The notes under the pieces are model-generated. The model did no database searches, was not told where the DNA came from, and was given only the letters and a program-made list of their open reading frames with translations. DNA of 7,798 nt from CAZTWC01 sp964617105 [NCBI: uncultured Myxococcia bacterium] (GTDB lineage Bacteria; CAZTWC01). The stretch is from assembly GCA_964617105.1 (NCBI GenBank), contig CAZTWC010000172.1, forward strand, positions 1 to 7,798. The letters run 5' to 3'. The number at the start of each line of letters is the position of its first letter. Within the stretch, counting starts at the first letter, position 1. Of this stretch, positions 1-5,511 are shown piece after piece. Position numbers and translations under genes: made by a program.

Positions 1-21
1 CTTATTTAAGCAATTGATTTT

Positions 22-273
22 TCACATGAAAACACTATTCTTTTCAACACCCTTTCGATGTCCAACAATTAAAAGACCAGGGCAGCTATTATTTAAAAAG
101 CAGGGGACAATAATCCGCTCCTCAGGCATTTCAAAATTTCCGCTGCAATCATAAAGGGAGGCTTTGAACTCTTTTTTTTTTGTTATTTGGTCTTTTTCTG
201 GTGAAGAACTGCAAGAGGATAAGAAAAGAGATGAAAAAAGGAGAAAATTAAGGATAACTGTGTTTATACTCAT
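22..273 (-). CDS. Small putative lipoprotein of unknown function
   Basis: An 83-residue protein starting with ATG and ending in TGA. The first 20 residues are hydrophobic and end in L18-S19-S20-C21, a good lipobox, so it is probably cleaved by signal peptidase II and lipid-anchored at Cys21. The N-terminal region has no Lys or Arg before the hydrophobic stretch, which is unusual for a signal peptide. The mature part has a Ser/Pro/Lys-rich linker, then a short segment with Cys43, Cys58 and Cys64 that could form a disulfide. The ribosome binding site is weak (an A-rich stretch, no clear GGAG). A run of ten A (172-181, on the coding strand) encodes Lys32-Lys34 and is prone to slippage. I do not recognise the family. 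It could also be a truncated version of a longer lipoprotein, since it ends abruptly. Confidence comes mainly from the signal sequence. Confidence 0.55.
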   Translation of the reverse strand: MSINTVILNFLLFSSLFLSSCSSSPEKDQITKKKEFKASLYDCSGNFEMPEERIIVPCFLNNSCPGLLIVGHRKGVEKNSVFM

Positions 274-326
274 TGGTCTTATTTAATTGCTTTCATCTTA
301 TAATTTATTCTAATGACATAATGGTG

Positions 327-548
327 TTATTTTGCCAGTACAGCGGGATTTAGGCAACTGAAAAATAGTTGGTTTTGATATTGATATACCTCATCGGGGG
401 CACCGTCAAAGTCGTTTCCAGCCAAGGCGTTATCACATCGCATAGGAGACCTGAAATGCGTTGACGTAAGGATCTTTAATTGATACTTTTCAATAGATGG
501 GATGATATAACCGGATAATGGAGTGACCAAATGACAAAATTGATTCAC
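327..548 (-). pseudogene. Possible gene remnant with a calcium-loop-like C-terminus; otherwise gap 274-530
   Basis: The 257-base gap between the left lipoprotein gene and mobB has no clear gene. On the minus strand there is an open frame whose C-terminal part reads GNDFDGAPDEVYQY. This resembles the D-x-N/D-x-D-G-x-x-D-E repeats found in some secreted bacterial proteins (typical form DTNGDGKPDE). The frame opens only at a GTG inside mobB, with no ribosome binding site, so its N-terminal half is unlikely to be real coding sequence. It may be the tail of a decayed secreted protein or lipoprotein, or chance. On the plus strand a weak promoter-like pair, TTGACG at 461-466 and GATACT at 482-487 (15-base spacing), could serve mobB. 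I saw no riboswitch-like fold and no strong hairpin here. Confidence 0.2.
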
Positions 549-1031
549 GTTGTGGGGCGGCAGAACAACGGCAAAACCACTTTGATGGAAGATATTTTAA
601 AAGAGTTAACCAAAAGGGGTTTAAAAGCCGGAACTATAAAACACAGTTGGCATAAACACGAATTGGATAAACCGGGAAAAGACTCTTTTCGGCATCGTGA
701 AGCCGGGGGCAATCCTGCTGCCATCATAACTAAAAATCTGATGGGGGTTTACCTTCCGGTTGTGTCAGAGATAGATTCTTTTGATTATCTGTTGCCCTTT
801 TTTAAAAATACCAACCTGGTCCTGGTGGAAGGCGGTATCGATCTCTCCCATCCAAATAGTCTCAAAATAGAGGTCTGGAGAAAAAATTCGGGCAAAGAAC
901 CTTTAGTTTTTGAAAGAGAAGAGATCCTGGCAGTGGTAACTGATGACCCGATTCAAACCGATAAAGAAATCCTGCCCCGCAATAATATTGTTAAAGTTGT
1001 TGATTATATTGAAAGACTTATCAATAGATGA
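531..1031 (+). CDS. mobB: Molybdopterin-guanine dinucleotide biosynthesis protein MobB
   Basis: A 166-residue cytoplasmic P-loop GTP-binding protein. MobB helps MobA attach GMP to molybdopterin to give the MGD cofactor of DMSO-reductase-family enzymes such as NapA. Residues 9-16, GRQNNGKT, form the Walker A motif. The family hallmark follows at about 36-60: IKHSWHKH, then DKPGKDSFRHREAGG. A Walker-B-like strand, LVLVEGG, lies near residues 95-101. Length is normal for a stand-alone MobB. The start is ATG with GGAG at 520-523, seven bases upstream. The stop overlaps the mobA start as ATGA (1028-1031), so the two genes are translationally coupled and form an operon. Identification is by motif and context, and I am confident in it. 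Confidence 0.95.
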   Translation: MTKLIHVVGRQNNGKTTLMEDILKELTKRGLKAGTIKHSWHKHELDKPGKDSFRHREAGGNPAAIITKNLMGVYLPVVSEIDSFDYLLPFFKNTNLVLVEGGIDLSHPNSLKIEVWRKNSGKEPLVFEREEILAVVTDDPIQTDKEILPRNNIVKVVDYIERLINR

Positions 1032-1635
1032 ACACTATTCCCATTTATATACTGGCGGGAGGTAAAAGTTCCCGGTACGGACAAGACAAAGCCAGAGTCC
1101 TTTTTCAGGGAAAACCGCTTCTGCTCCATGTTACCGGTCTGTTTGGCAAAATATCTAACAATATCACTGTGATAGCTGACAAAGCAGAAAAATATGATGA
1201 TCTTGGGGTCAAGACCATTTCTGATAAAATTAAGGGGCAGGGGCCTTTGGGAGGCCTCCATCGGGCAATATTGGATTGCAATAAAAACGAATGGTTACTC
1301 CTATCTTCTTGTGATCTAATCGGTATTCAAACCAGATGGTTGGATTTGCTCATTTCCGGAATAAAAAACAATGTTCAGGCCGTGGCTTTCAAGGGTGATT
1401 TTTGGGAACCCATGCCCGGGCTTTATCACACGGCATCCCTAGAAGTAGTAACCCGGCTTTTAACCGAGAAACGGCCCATTTGGCAGTGAAGACAAATGGC
1501 CTGCCGGTTCCGGATAATTGGGATAAAGCGATAAATATCAATCAACCCGCTGATATGGAAAAAGCCAAGAGTCTTGGACTCACCGCAGGGATCTCAACTA
1601 CAACTTGGGGGGGGCTGGATGCTGACCAAAGATGA
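1028..1635 (+). pseudogene. mobA: Molybdenum cofactor guanylyltransferase MobA, frameshifted as sequenced
   Basis: MobA transfers GMP from GTP to molybdopterin in the cytoplasm, forming MGD. Residues 9-21 give the nucleotide-binding signature LAGGKSSRYGQDK. GPLGGL at 72-77 and an SSCD strand near 93-96 also fit the family, although the usual Pro two places after that Asp is Ile98. The first frame stops after 153 residues at 1487-1489, short for MobA. The typical C-terminus continues in the neighbouring frame from about 1477: LAVKTNGLPVP, then AININQPADMEKAK, which matches the usual N-I-N-x-P-x-D-L ending of the family. One base missing around 1475-1482 would explain this; restoring it gives about 202 residues, the normal size. 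The break is either a real mutation or a sequencing error. A run of eight G (1607-1614) near the end is a second error-prone site. The gene starts inside the mobB stop codon (ATGA). Confidence 0.85.
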
Positions 1636-1660
1636 TTGTGTGAAAAAATAAAATGGAAAT

Positions 1661-1690
1661 TTGACAAAAGAAAAAAAAAGAGATAAAAAT
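1661..1690 (+). promoter_or_regulatory. Likely sigma-70-type promoter for the small lipoprotein gene
   Basis: A perfect -35 box TTGACA (1661-1666) is followed by a purine-rich spacer containing nine consecutive A (1671-1679). After it comes an A/T-rich -10 candidate, TAAAAA at 1684-1689 (17-base spacing) or AAAAAT at 1685-1690 (18-base spacing), each matching four of six consensus bases. It lies about 40 bases upstream of the start at 1729, with a strong ribosome binding site between. It would let this gene be transcribed independently of mobBA. The -35 is convincing; the -10 is only moderate. Confidence 0.45.
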
Positions 1691-1728
1691 TCTAAAAGTA
1701 TTTTGTTTTCTATGGAAAGGAGTTCTGA

Positions 1729-1863
1729 ATGATTAAGAAATTCACACTGTTATGTGCAGTTATCCTGATGGTTTTTGCTCTTATTGCCTGTGGTAGTGAT
1801 GATAGCAAAGATTCAAAAGAGACAGAAGCCCAAGGAAAAGCCATTAAAACCACTGTTAATTAA
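1729..1863 (+). CDS. Very small lipoprotein (44 residues)
   Basis: An ATG start is preceded by a strong ribosome binding site, GGAAAGGAG at 1714-1722, six bases upstream. The product begins with two Lys (residues 3-4), has a hydrophobic stretch at 5-20, and ends it with lipobox L18-I19-A20-C21. Cleavage by signal peptidase II would leave a lipidated peptide of only 24 residues, rich in Asp, Lys, Ser and Glu (GSDDSKDSKETEAQ follows the Cys). Size and layout recall entericidin-like micro-lipoproteins, but there is no sequence match I can claim. Asp at +3 and +4 after the lipid Cys would influence sorting in enterobacterial-type rules; whether that holds here is unknown. It lies 93 bases after mobA with its own promoter. 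Its stop codon sits only a few bases from the left end of the IS200-type element, so its original C-terminus may have been altered by the insertion. Confidence 0.7.
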   Translation: MIKKFTLLCAVILMVFALIACGSDDSKDSKETEAQGKAIKTTVN

Positions 1864-1872
1864 AAAGGTAAA

Positions 1873-1891
1873 CCCCCGGCTCTGCCGGGGG
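1873..1891 (+). repeat. Left-end hairpin of the IS200-type element
   Basis: Perfect stem of CCCCCGGC pairing with GCCGGGGG around the loop TCT. No T-run follows, so it is a poor terminator for the lipoprotein gene. Its close likeness to the hairpin at 2341-2359 argues that it is a transposon end. Confidence 0.8.
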
Positions 1892-1938
1892 ACTCCCAGA
1901 GTTTGACAATTCCGGGATTATAATCGAGAGTTCTAACT

Positions 1939-1953
1939 GTGAACCGCTCAAAG
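1939..1953 (+). repeat. Left arm of a 15-base inverted repeat inside the element
   Basis: GTGAACCGCTCAAAG is the exact reverse complement of 2316-2330. It lies in the tnpA leader, 21 bases before the ATG at 1975. The partner is in the 3' region, so the two ends of a tnpA transcript could pair. Confidence 0.75.
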
Positions 1954-1974
1954 TTTACAGAAAGGAACATCTCG

Positions 1975-2267
1975 ATGAAGAATATAGGTAGTTTAAACCA
2001 CACGAAATGGGAATGCAAGTATCATATCGTATGGATACCCAAGTATCGTAAAAAGAGTTTGTATAATCAACTTCGTAAATATTTAGCGTCAGTTTTACAC
2101 GAATTGGCATCACAAAAAGAATGTAAAATAGAAGAAGGTAGCCTAAAATCAGATCACATTCATATGATGATATCGATACCGCCAAAATATTCTGTTTCAC
2201 AAGTAGTCGGCTTTATAAAAATCAGGAAGAAGCAGATAAACGCCTCGACCAACTAGAATTGTTTTGA
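1975..2267 (+). pseudogene. tnpA: IS200-type transposase TnpA, internal deletion
   Basis: TnpA of this family is a small Y1 HUH endonuclease that cuts and rejoins single-stranded transposon ends. The start chosen is ATG 1975 with AAAGGA at 1961-1966; an upstream in-frame GTG at 1939 lacks a binding site. Residues 9-27, HTKWECKYHIVWIPKYRKK, are the family N-terminus, and DHIH at 60-63 carries the metal-binding H-x-H. The sequence follows the family to VVGFIK (77-82). It then jumps to the family C-terminus QEEADKRLDQLELF, encoded at 2223-2264 in another frame and ending in TGA at 2265-2267. In the starting frame it stops at 2254-2256 after 93 residues. About 45 residues are missing, including the helix with the catalytic Tyr, so it cannot be an active transposase. 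Full-length members have about 140-150 residues. Confidence 0.9.
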
Positions 2268-2276
2268 TACAAAATG

Positions 2277-2291
2277 GCCCCTTTTAGGGGC
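2277..2291. repeat. Small hairpin after tnpA
   Basis: GCCCC and GGGGC form a 5-base-pair stem around TTTTA. Read on the minus strand it is followed by CATTTTG, a weak terminator-like tail that might limit transcription entering the element from the nap side. The assignment is tentative. Confidence 0.3.
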
Positions 2292-2310
2292 TCCAATATT
2301 TAAACCCAAT

Positions 2311-2330
2311 AACCGCTTTGAGCGGTTCAC
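2311..2330 (+). repeat. 3' hairpin of the element and right arm of the 15-base inverted repeat
   Basis: AACCGCT (2311-2317) and AGCGGTT (2321-2327) form a perfect 7-base-pair stem with loop TTG. Bases 2316-2330, overlapping this hairpin, are the exact reverse complement of 1939-1953 in the tnpA leader. The two structures, local hairpin and long-range pairing, would be mutually exclusive. No T-run follows. Confidence 0.7.
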
Positions 2331-2340
2331 ATATTTGAAG

Positions 2341-2359
2341 CCTCCGGCTTTGCCGGAGG
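2341..2359 (+). repeat. Right-end hairpin of the IS200-type element
   Basis: Perfect stem of CCTCCGGC with GCCGGAGG around loop TTT. It differs from the left-end hairpin by a compensated base pair in the stem and one loop base, as expected for paired TnpA-binding hairpins. GAAG directly precedes it. Confidence 0.8.
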
Positions 2360-2420
2360 AGTAGTCACTAATAAATTAGTTACCAAGTGCTTATTAGATA
2401 ACATTTTCTCTCCTAAAACC

Positions 2421-2456
2421 CTTTGATGCCAAAATTATGGTGTTTGGCGTTCAAAG
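2421..2456 (-). terminator. Possible terminator of the nap operon
   Basis: CTTTGA (2421-2426) pairs with TCAAAG (2451-2456), and GCCAAA (2428-2433) with TTTGGC (2443-2448), separated by a small internal loop and a nine-base apical loop. It lies about 40 bases beyond the last stop codon of the minus-strand operon. Read on the minus strand it is followed by GGGTTTTAGG, so the T-tract is short. Position supports a terminator role; the weak tail lowers confidence. Confidence 0.4.
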
Positions 2457-2494
2457 CGCTATATCAGTGATTTGGCAAGGATATTTAAGAGTTG

Positions 2495-3724
2495 CTATGC
2501 CTGTGACTTGGCAGTGAGTTCCCCCACCTCCACGGCAATGGCTATTTTTAACAGCAGCGTCAAAATCAAAAAGCCCATGGCCCAGACACCGGCAGTGACC
2601 ACTATCTCTATTGCATTGGGGACATACTCAACAACTTCCCCCAGCGGTGACGGGATAAAGCCGGGCACAATCAGCCCCATGCCCTTCTCCATCCAGATGG
2701 CGGTAAAAAGGGCGCCGCAACCTGCCAGCAGCAGTTTTTGGTTTTGCCTGACTATGGGGAAGCAGAGGGCCAAGGTGGCCAAAACATTGATGATCAACGA
2801 GGTCCAGATCCAGGTTACCAACTTGCCGTGACCATCAAGGCCAAAATATAGATAAAAGGCGGTATGGCTATGTTCGGTGGCGTGATAAAACTCTTTAAAC
2901 AATTCAGACCCCAACATTATCAGGTTGATAATGGCCGCCACAACAGCAATGGTAGTCAATTTTCCAATTACCGTATCCTTAACCGGAAATTTGGTTCTGG
3001 CTTTTACCAGAGATAAAACAATAATTATAAAAGCGGGTCCCGAAGCGAAAGCCGAGGCTAAAAACCGGGGGCCCAAAATAGCGGCGTTCCAATAGGGGCG
3101 GGCAGGTAAACCGGCATAGAGAAAAGCGGTAACCAGATGGATACTAAAGGCCCATATCACCGATATAACCATAAAAACAATGACTATTTTTTGATTGGTC
3201 TTTAATCCATAGTAGTGAGAAAAGAGCAAATAAAAAGGGATTAGCAGGTTGAGGGCCAGATAACCGTTAAGAACCAGAATATCCCAGGTGAGCATTGAAT
3301 CGGGCCAGTTGAAGTGGCCTATTCCGGGAAGCAAATGCCAGAACCGGTCAATGCGTCCCAGATCTATCAATACCAGGCTCAAACACATCATCAAGGCTGC
3401 CACCGCCACTCCCTCACCGATTAGAACCGTTTTGGAAAAATCCACATCTTTAAAAAATACCGCCGGCAGAGTCAGCATCACCGAAGCAGCCGCCAAACCC
3501 ACTAAAAAGGTAAAATTAGATATATAAAATCCCCAACTGACATAGTCATTCATGGAGGTCACAGCCAATCCGTTCTTCACCTGATAAATCCAGCAGAAAA
3601 AACCTGAGGCCATAACTGCCAATAGAAATATAATCCAGGTGTAGTAAGCTCTGCTCCCCTTTAGAGCAAATAAAATACAATCAAAGGAAAAACGAAATAT
3701 TTGCTTGATAGTTCCTGTCACCAC
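2495..3724 (-). CDS. NrfD/PsrC-family integral membrane subunit (quinol-interacting)
   Basis: A 409-residue, very hydrophobic protein with about ten predicted membrane helices, roughly at 28-48, 62-85, 103-122, 146-168, 178-200, 213-238, 254-275, 301-325, 333-355 and 372-398. This fits the longer NrfD/PsrC/ActC-type proteins. GPRFLASAFASGPAF near residues 218-232 is typical of the family. Such subunits bind menaquinol or menaquinone in the cytoplasmic membrane and pass electrons to a partner four-cluster Fe-S protein. They carry no heme. The start is GTG at 3724 with AAAGGAG five bases before it; an adjacent in-frame GTG at 3727 is too close to that site. It is the last gene of the operon, 48 bases after the Fe-S subunit gene. 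It takes the place that NapC or NapH fills in textbook nap systems. The family is confident; the exact partner and direction of electron flow are inferred. Confidence 0.9.
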   Translation of the reverse strand: MVTGTIKQIFRFSFDCILFALKGSRAYYTWIIFLLAVMASGFFCWIYQVKNGLAVTSMNDYVSWGFYISNFTFLVGLAAASVMLTLPAVFFKDVDFSKTVLIGEGVAVAALMMCLSLVLIDLGRIDRFWHLLPGIGHFNWPDSMLTWDILVLNGYLALNLLIPFYLLFSHYYGLKTNQKIVIVFMVISVIWAFSIHLVTAFLYAGLPARPYWNAAILGPRFLASAFASGPAFIIIVLSLVKARTKFPVKDTVIGKLTTIAVVAAIINLIMLGSELFKEFYHATEHSHTAFYLYFGLDGHGKLVTWIWTSLIINVLATLALCFPIVRQNQKLLLAGCGALFTAIWMEKGMGLIVPGFIPSPLGEVVEYVPNAIEIVVTAGVWAMGFLILTLLLKIAIAVEVGELTAKSQA

Positions 3725-3772
3725 TGCTCCTTTGCTTTTTTACTTCCTTATGAATCTATTTTTCAGGGGCCA

Positions 3773-4765
3773 TCAGTCCATGAAATACCAAAAATTGGGT
3801 TCTGTATGCAAATCTTCCCGCAGCCGAAAAACCTTTTTTTGCGCCAGGATATAACGGATTTCGCTCTTGGGATCCAAGAGGTTGCCAAATACTCTGGCGC
3901 CGGTGGGGCAACTGTCCACACAGGCGGGAAGTTTACCCTTTCTGGTACGCTGAATACAGAAGGTGCATTTTTCCATAGAGCCTACCGGTCGAATCCGGTT
4001 ACCCAGGTAGTGTTGCTTCCGGTTGATCTTATCGGCGGGAATGGTGGGCTTAGCCCAGTTGAAACGCCTCCCCCAGTAGGGACAGGCGGCGGCGCAATAT
4101 CGACAACCAATGCACCAATCATAATCAACCACCACTATCCCGTCTTTCTCCTTCCAGGTAGCCCCGGTGGGACACACCTTAGTGCAGGGAGGTTTTTCGC
4201 AGTGAAAACATTGCACCCCCATGTAAAAACGGCCGGCAGCCGGGACCTCATGGGCGAAACGGCCGGAAGAGGATGAGAGGGAAAAATTTCCTTCCCGGTT
4301 TTCAAAAATCCGGATGTATTGGGTTTTGTTTTTACGATTCAGGTTGTTTTCTTCCACACAGGCTTTGACGCAATCCATATAGCCTTTGCACCTGGACAAA
4401 TTAAAAGCATAACCAAACTTTACTTTTTCCAAAGGCTCTTGCCCGCTAAGGGAAATGCGGTTGCTATGCTCCAATTCCCACAACCTCTCTATCCTATAGA
4501 TAGTGGCTGCCCGCTCTTTGGAAGTCATTAATTGGTAATTTTTTTTAAAATACTCCTCGGTCCTGAAGGATGCGCCCTCCCCCTTACCCAGACAGCCCGG
4601 GACCGTTAAAGCAAAAGCCCCGGCCACAGCACCTTTGGAAGCCATACTTAATAAACTTCTACGGCTCAACCGGCACTTTTTTTTCCCGGGGGCAGTTTTA
4701 TCAGAGGTATTCTCCTGCTCCCTGCGGACTTTTTTTTCTAAATTGTTTCCTTGACTCTTCTCCAT
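3773..4765 (-). CDS. Tat-exported NrfC/PsrB-type ferredoxin subunit with four Fe-S motifs
   Basis: A 330-residue electron-transfer subunit, probably periplasmic and docked to the NrfD-like protein. I chose ATG 4765 because GAGGAAGAG lies just upstream; an in-frame GTG at 4798 has no usable binding site. A twin-arginine motif, LSRRSLL (33-39), is followed by a hydrophobic stretch and VPGC58, a possible lipid-attachment site. Cluster motifs: C126-x2-Y129-x2-C132-x3-C136; C186-x2-C189-x4-C194-x3-C198-P; C218-x2-C221-x2-C224-x3-C228-P; C267-x2-C270-x11-C282-x3-C286-P. The Cys pattern and the ending ARVFGNLLDP place it with NrfC/PsrB/HybA-type proteins. Oddly, the second ligand of the first motif is Tyr129 (codon TAT), leaving 15 of the 16 expected Cys. 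I recall similar C-K-G-Y motifs in relatives but cannot verify this. It lies between the cytochrome gene (53-base gap) and the membrane subunit gene. Confidence 0.92.
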   Translation of the reverse strand: MEKSQGNNLEKKVRREQENTSDKTAPGKKKCRLSRRSLLSMASKGAVAGAFALTVPGCLGKGEGASFRTEEYFKKNYQLMTSKERAATIYRIERLWELEHSNRISLSGQEPLEKVKFGYAFNLSRCKGYMDCVKACVEENNLNRKNKTQYIRIFENREGNFSLSSSSGRFAHEVPAAGRFYMGVQCFHCEKPPCTKVCPTGATWKEKDGIVVVDYDWCIGCRYCAAACPYWGRRFNWAKPTIPADKINRKQHYLGNRIRPVGSMEKCTFCIQRTRKGKLPACVDSCPTGARVFGNLLDPKSEIRYILAQKKVFRLREDLHTEPNFWYFMD

Positions 4766-4818
4766 GCTCTTCCTCAGACGTTTATTTTCAGTTATCACTC
4801 CACTATTCAGCCCATTGT

Positions 4819-5490
4819 CTAGTGGGGAATACTGGGTGAGATAACCGGTCTTCTTTTAACCAGACCGGGACGGTGGGGGTTGTGACAGGCGGAGCATGAT
4901 TTGATTACCCTTGGTTCCACCCATCCTCCCAGACGTTTACCGTGAGCGCCTCCAACCCAGTCGCGGTATTTTTCGCTATGGCAGGAAGCACAAACTTGGT
5001 AAGAGTGATTGAAATCAACCTCTTCGCCATTGGGGGTCGATAGATTATTGCTCCAGGGCTGCTGGTGACAGGTAGAGCAATTCATCACTTTCTCACTGGC
5101 ATGGGAGAGATTGATCCGCCAGTGTGCTTTGGCAAAAGCCAGGCTCCTCTCTGTTTTCATCTCCTGAGTATGGCAGGCGGAACAGGGAAAGTTTACAATC
5201 TTTTTTCTTCTGAAGGATACATAAAAATTATCATCCACCTGAGAAGTATCAAAATCCTTGACAGTAATACCCTCCAGATTAACGGCCACATAACTAATAT
5301 TGTCCAAAGGCTGTTCTATAAAACCGGAATTTGAACTAGTGCCAGAATTTGAACTTGCCAATTGCTCTTGCGCCTTGAGGCCGGCCTCACCTTTTGAACA
5401 TGACAGGGCTCCGCACAGAAGCCCGCAAAAAAACAAAAAAGGTAAAAGGACCGCCAAAAGATTTCGAGGAAAAAATAAAGTTTTAACCAC
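4819..5490 (-). CDS. Tetraheme c-type cytochrome, probably membrane-tethered
   Basis: A 223-residue protein with four CxxCH heme sites at 103-107, 138-142, 167-171 and 199-203. Additional His residues (123, 130, 162, 183, 206) are spaced to act as second axial ligands. I chose GTG 5490 because AAGGAG (5505-5500) lies nine bases upstream; a TTG at 5511 lies before that site and is unlikely. The N-terminus is a hydrophobic signal sequence (5-30) ending in A28-L29-S30-C31, an imperfect lipobox, so it may be a lipoprotein. A Ser/Asn/Gly linker (46-56), encoded by an 18-base near-repeat, leads to the heme region. It starts 21 bases after the NapB-like gene. It likely passes electrons between the Fe-S/NrfD module and the NapA side. 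It may correspond to the NapM-type tetraheme cytochrome of some sulfate-reducer nap clusters, but I cannot confirm that by eye. Confidence 0.85.
   Translation of the reverse strand: MVKTLFFPRNLLAVLLPFLFFCGLLCGALSCSKGEAGLKAQEQLASSNSGTSSNSGFIEQPLDNISYVAVNLEGITVKDFDTSQVDDNFYVSFRRKKIVNFPCSACHTQEMKTERSLAFAKAHWRINLSHASEKVMNCSTCHQQPWSNNLSTPNGEEVDFNHSYQVCASCHSEKYRDWVGGAHGKRLGGWVEPRVIKSCSACHNPHRPGLVKRRPVISPSIPH
5327..5355 (-). repeat. Short 18-base-period direct repeat in the cytochrome linker
   Basis: GAATTTGAACT occurs at 5327-5337 and again at 5345-5355, 18 bases apart. On the coding strand this gives the repeated linker SSNSGTSSNSG. The period is six codons, so the copy number can change without breaking the frame. 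Confidence 0.7.
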
Positions 5491-5511
5491 CTGAGATCTC
5501 TCCTTATTCAA

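Larger units (their letters stand above)
1873..2359 (+). mobile_element. Internally deleted IS200-type (IS200/IS605 family) insertion sequence
   Basis: A remnant tnpA is bracketed by two near-identical 8-base-pair hairpins with three-base loops (1873-1891 and 2341-2359). Such subterminal hairpins are the recognition sites of TnpA in this family, which moves as single-stranded DNA without target duplication. Coordinates given run hairpin to hairpin; the true ends lie a few bases outside. By analogy with characterised members, GAAG (2337-2340) could be the right guide with TCAC (2365-2368) as the right cleavage site, and TTAA (1856-1859 or 1860-1863) the left target. Those four-base assignments are inference. 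At about 490-510 bases the element is some 150-200 shorter than a usual IS200, matching the deletion seen in tnpA. It sits between two convergent transcription units, a typical harmless location. Confidence 0.85.

Noticed and set aside
274-530. Molybdenum cofactor riboswitch upstream of mobB
   Set aside because: The leader was searched because Moco-sensing RNAs precede such genes, but I found no extended paired structure, only stems of about five bases.
1004-1261. Minus-strand open frame across the mobB/mobA junction
   Set aside because: It is antisense to MobA motifs that are clearly conserved, with no family likeness of its own.
1873-1891. Hairpin as intrinsic terminator of the small lipoprotein gene
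   Set aside because: No T-run follows, and it nearly matches the hairpin at 2341-2359, so a transposon end is the better explanation.
1903-1924. Perfect TTGACA (1903-1908) and TATAAT (1919-1924) before tnpA
   Set aside because: The spacer is only 10 bases, far from the usual 16-18, so they cannot work as one sigma-70 promoter. Neither box has a good partner at the right distance.
2367-2380. Palindrome ACTAATAAATTAGT after the IS200 right end
   Set aside because: A 6-base A/T-rich stem with a 2-base loop is too weak and too common by chance to call an operator or terminator.
3701-4276. Plus-strand open frame of 191 codons opposite the Fe-S subunit gene
   Set aside because: It is a shadow of the ferredoxin-type gene; the Pro/Gly-rich translation reflects its Cys and Gly codons read backwards.
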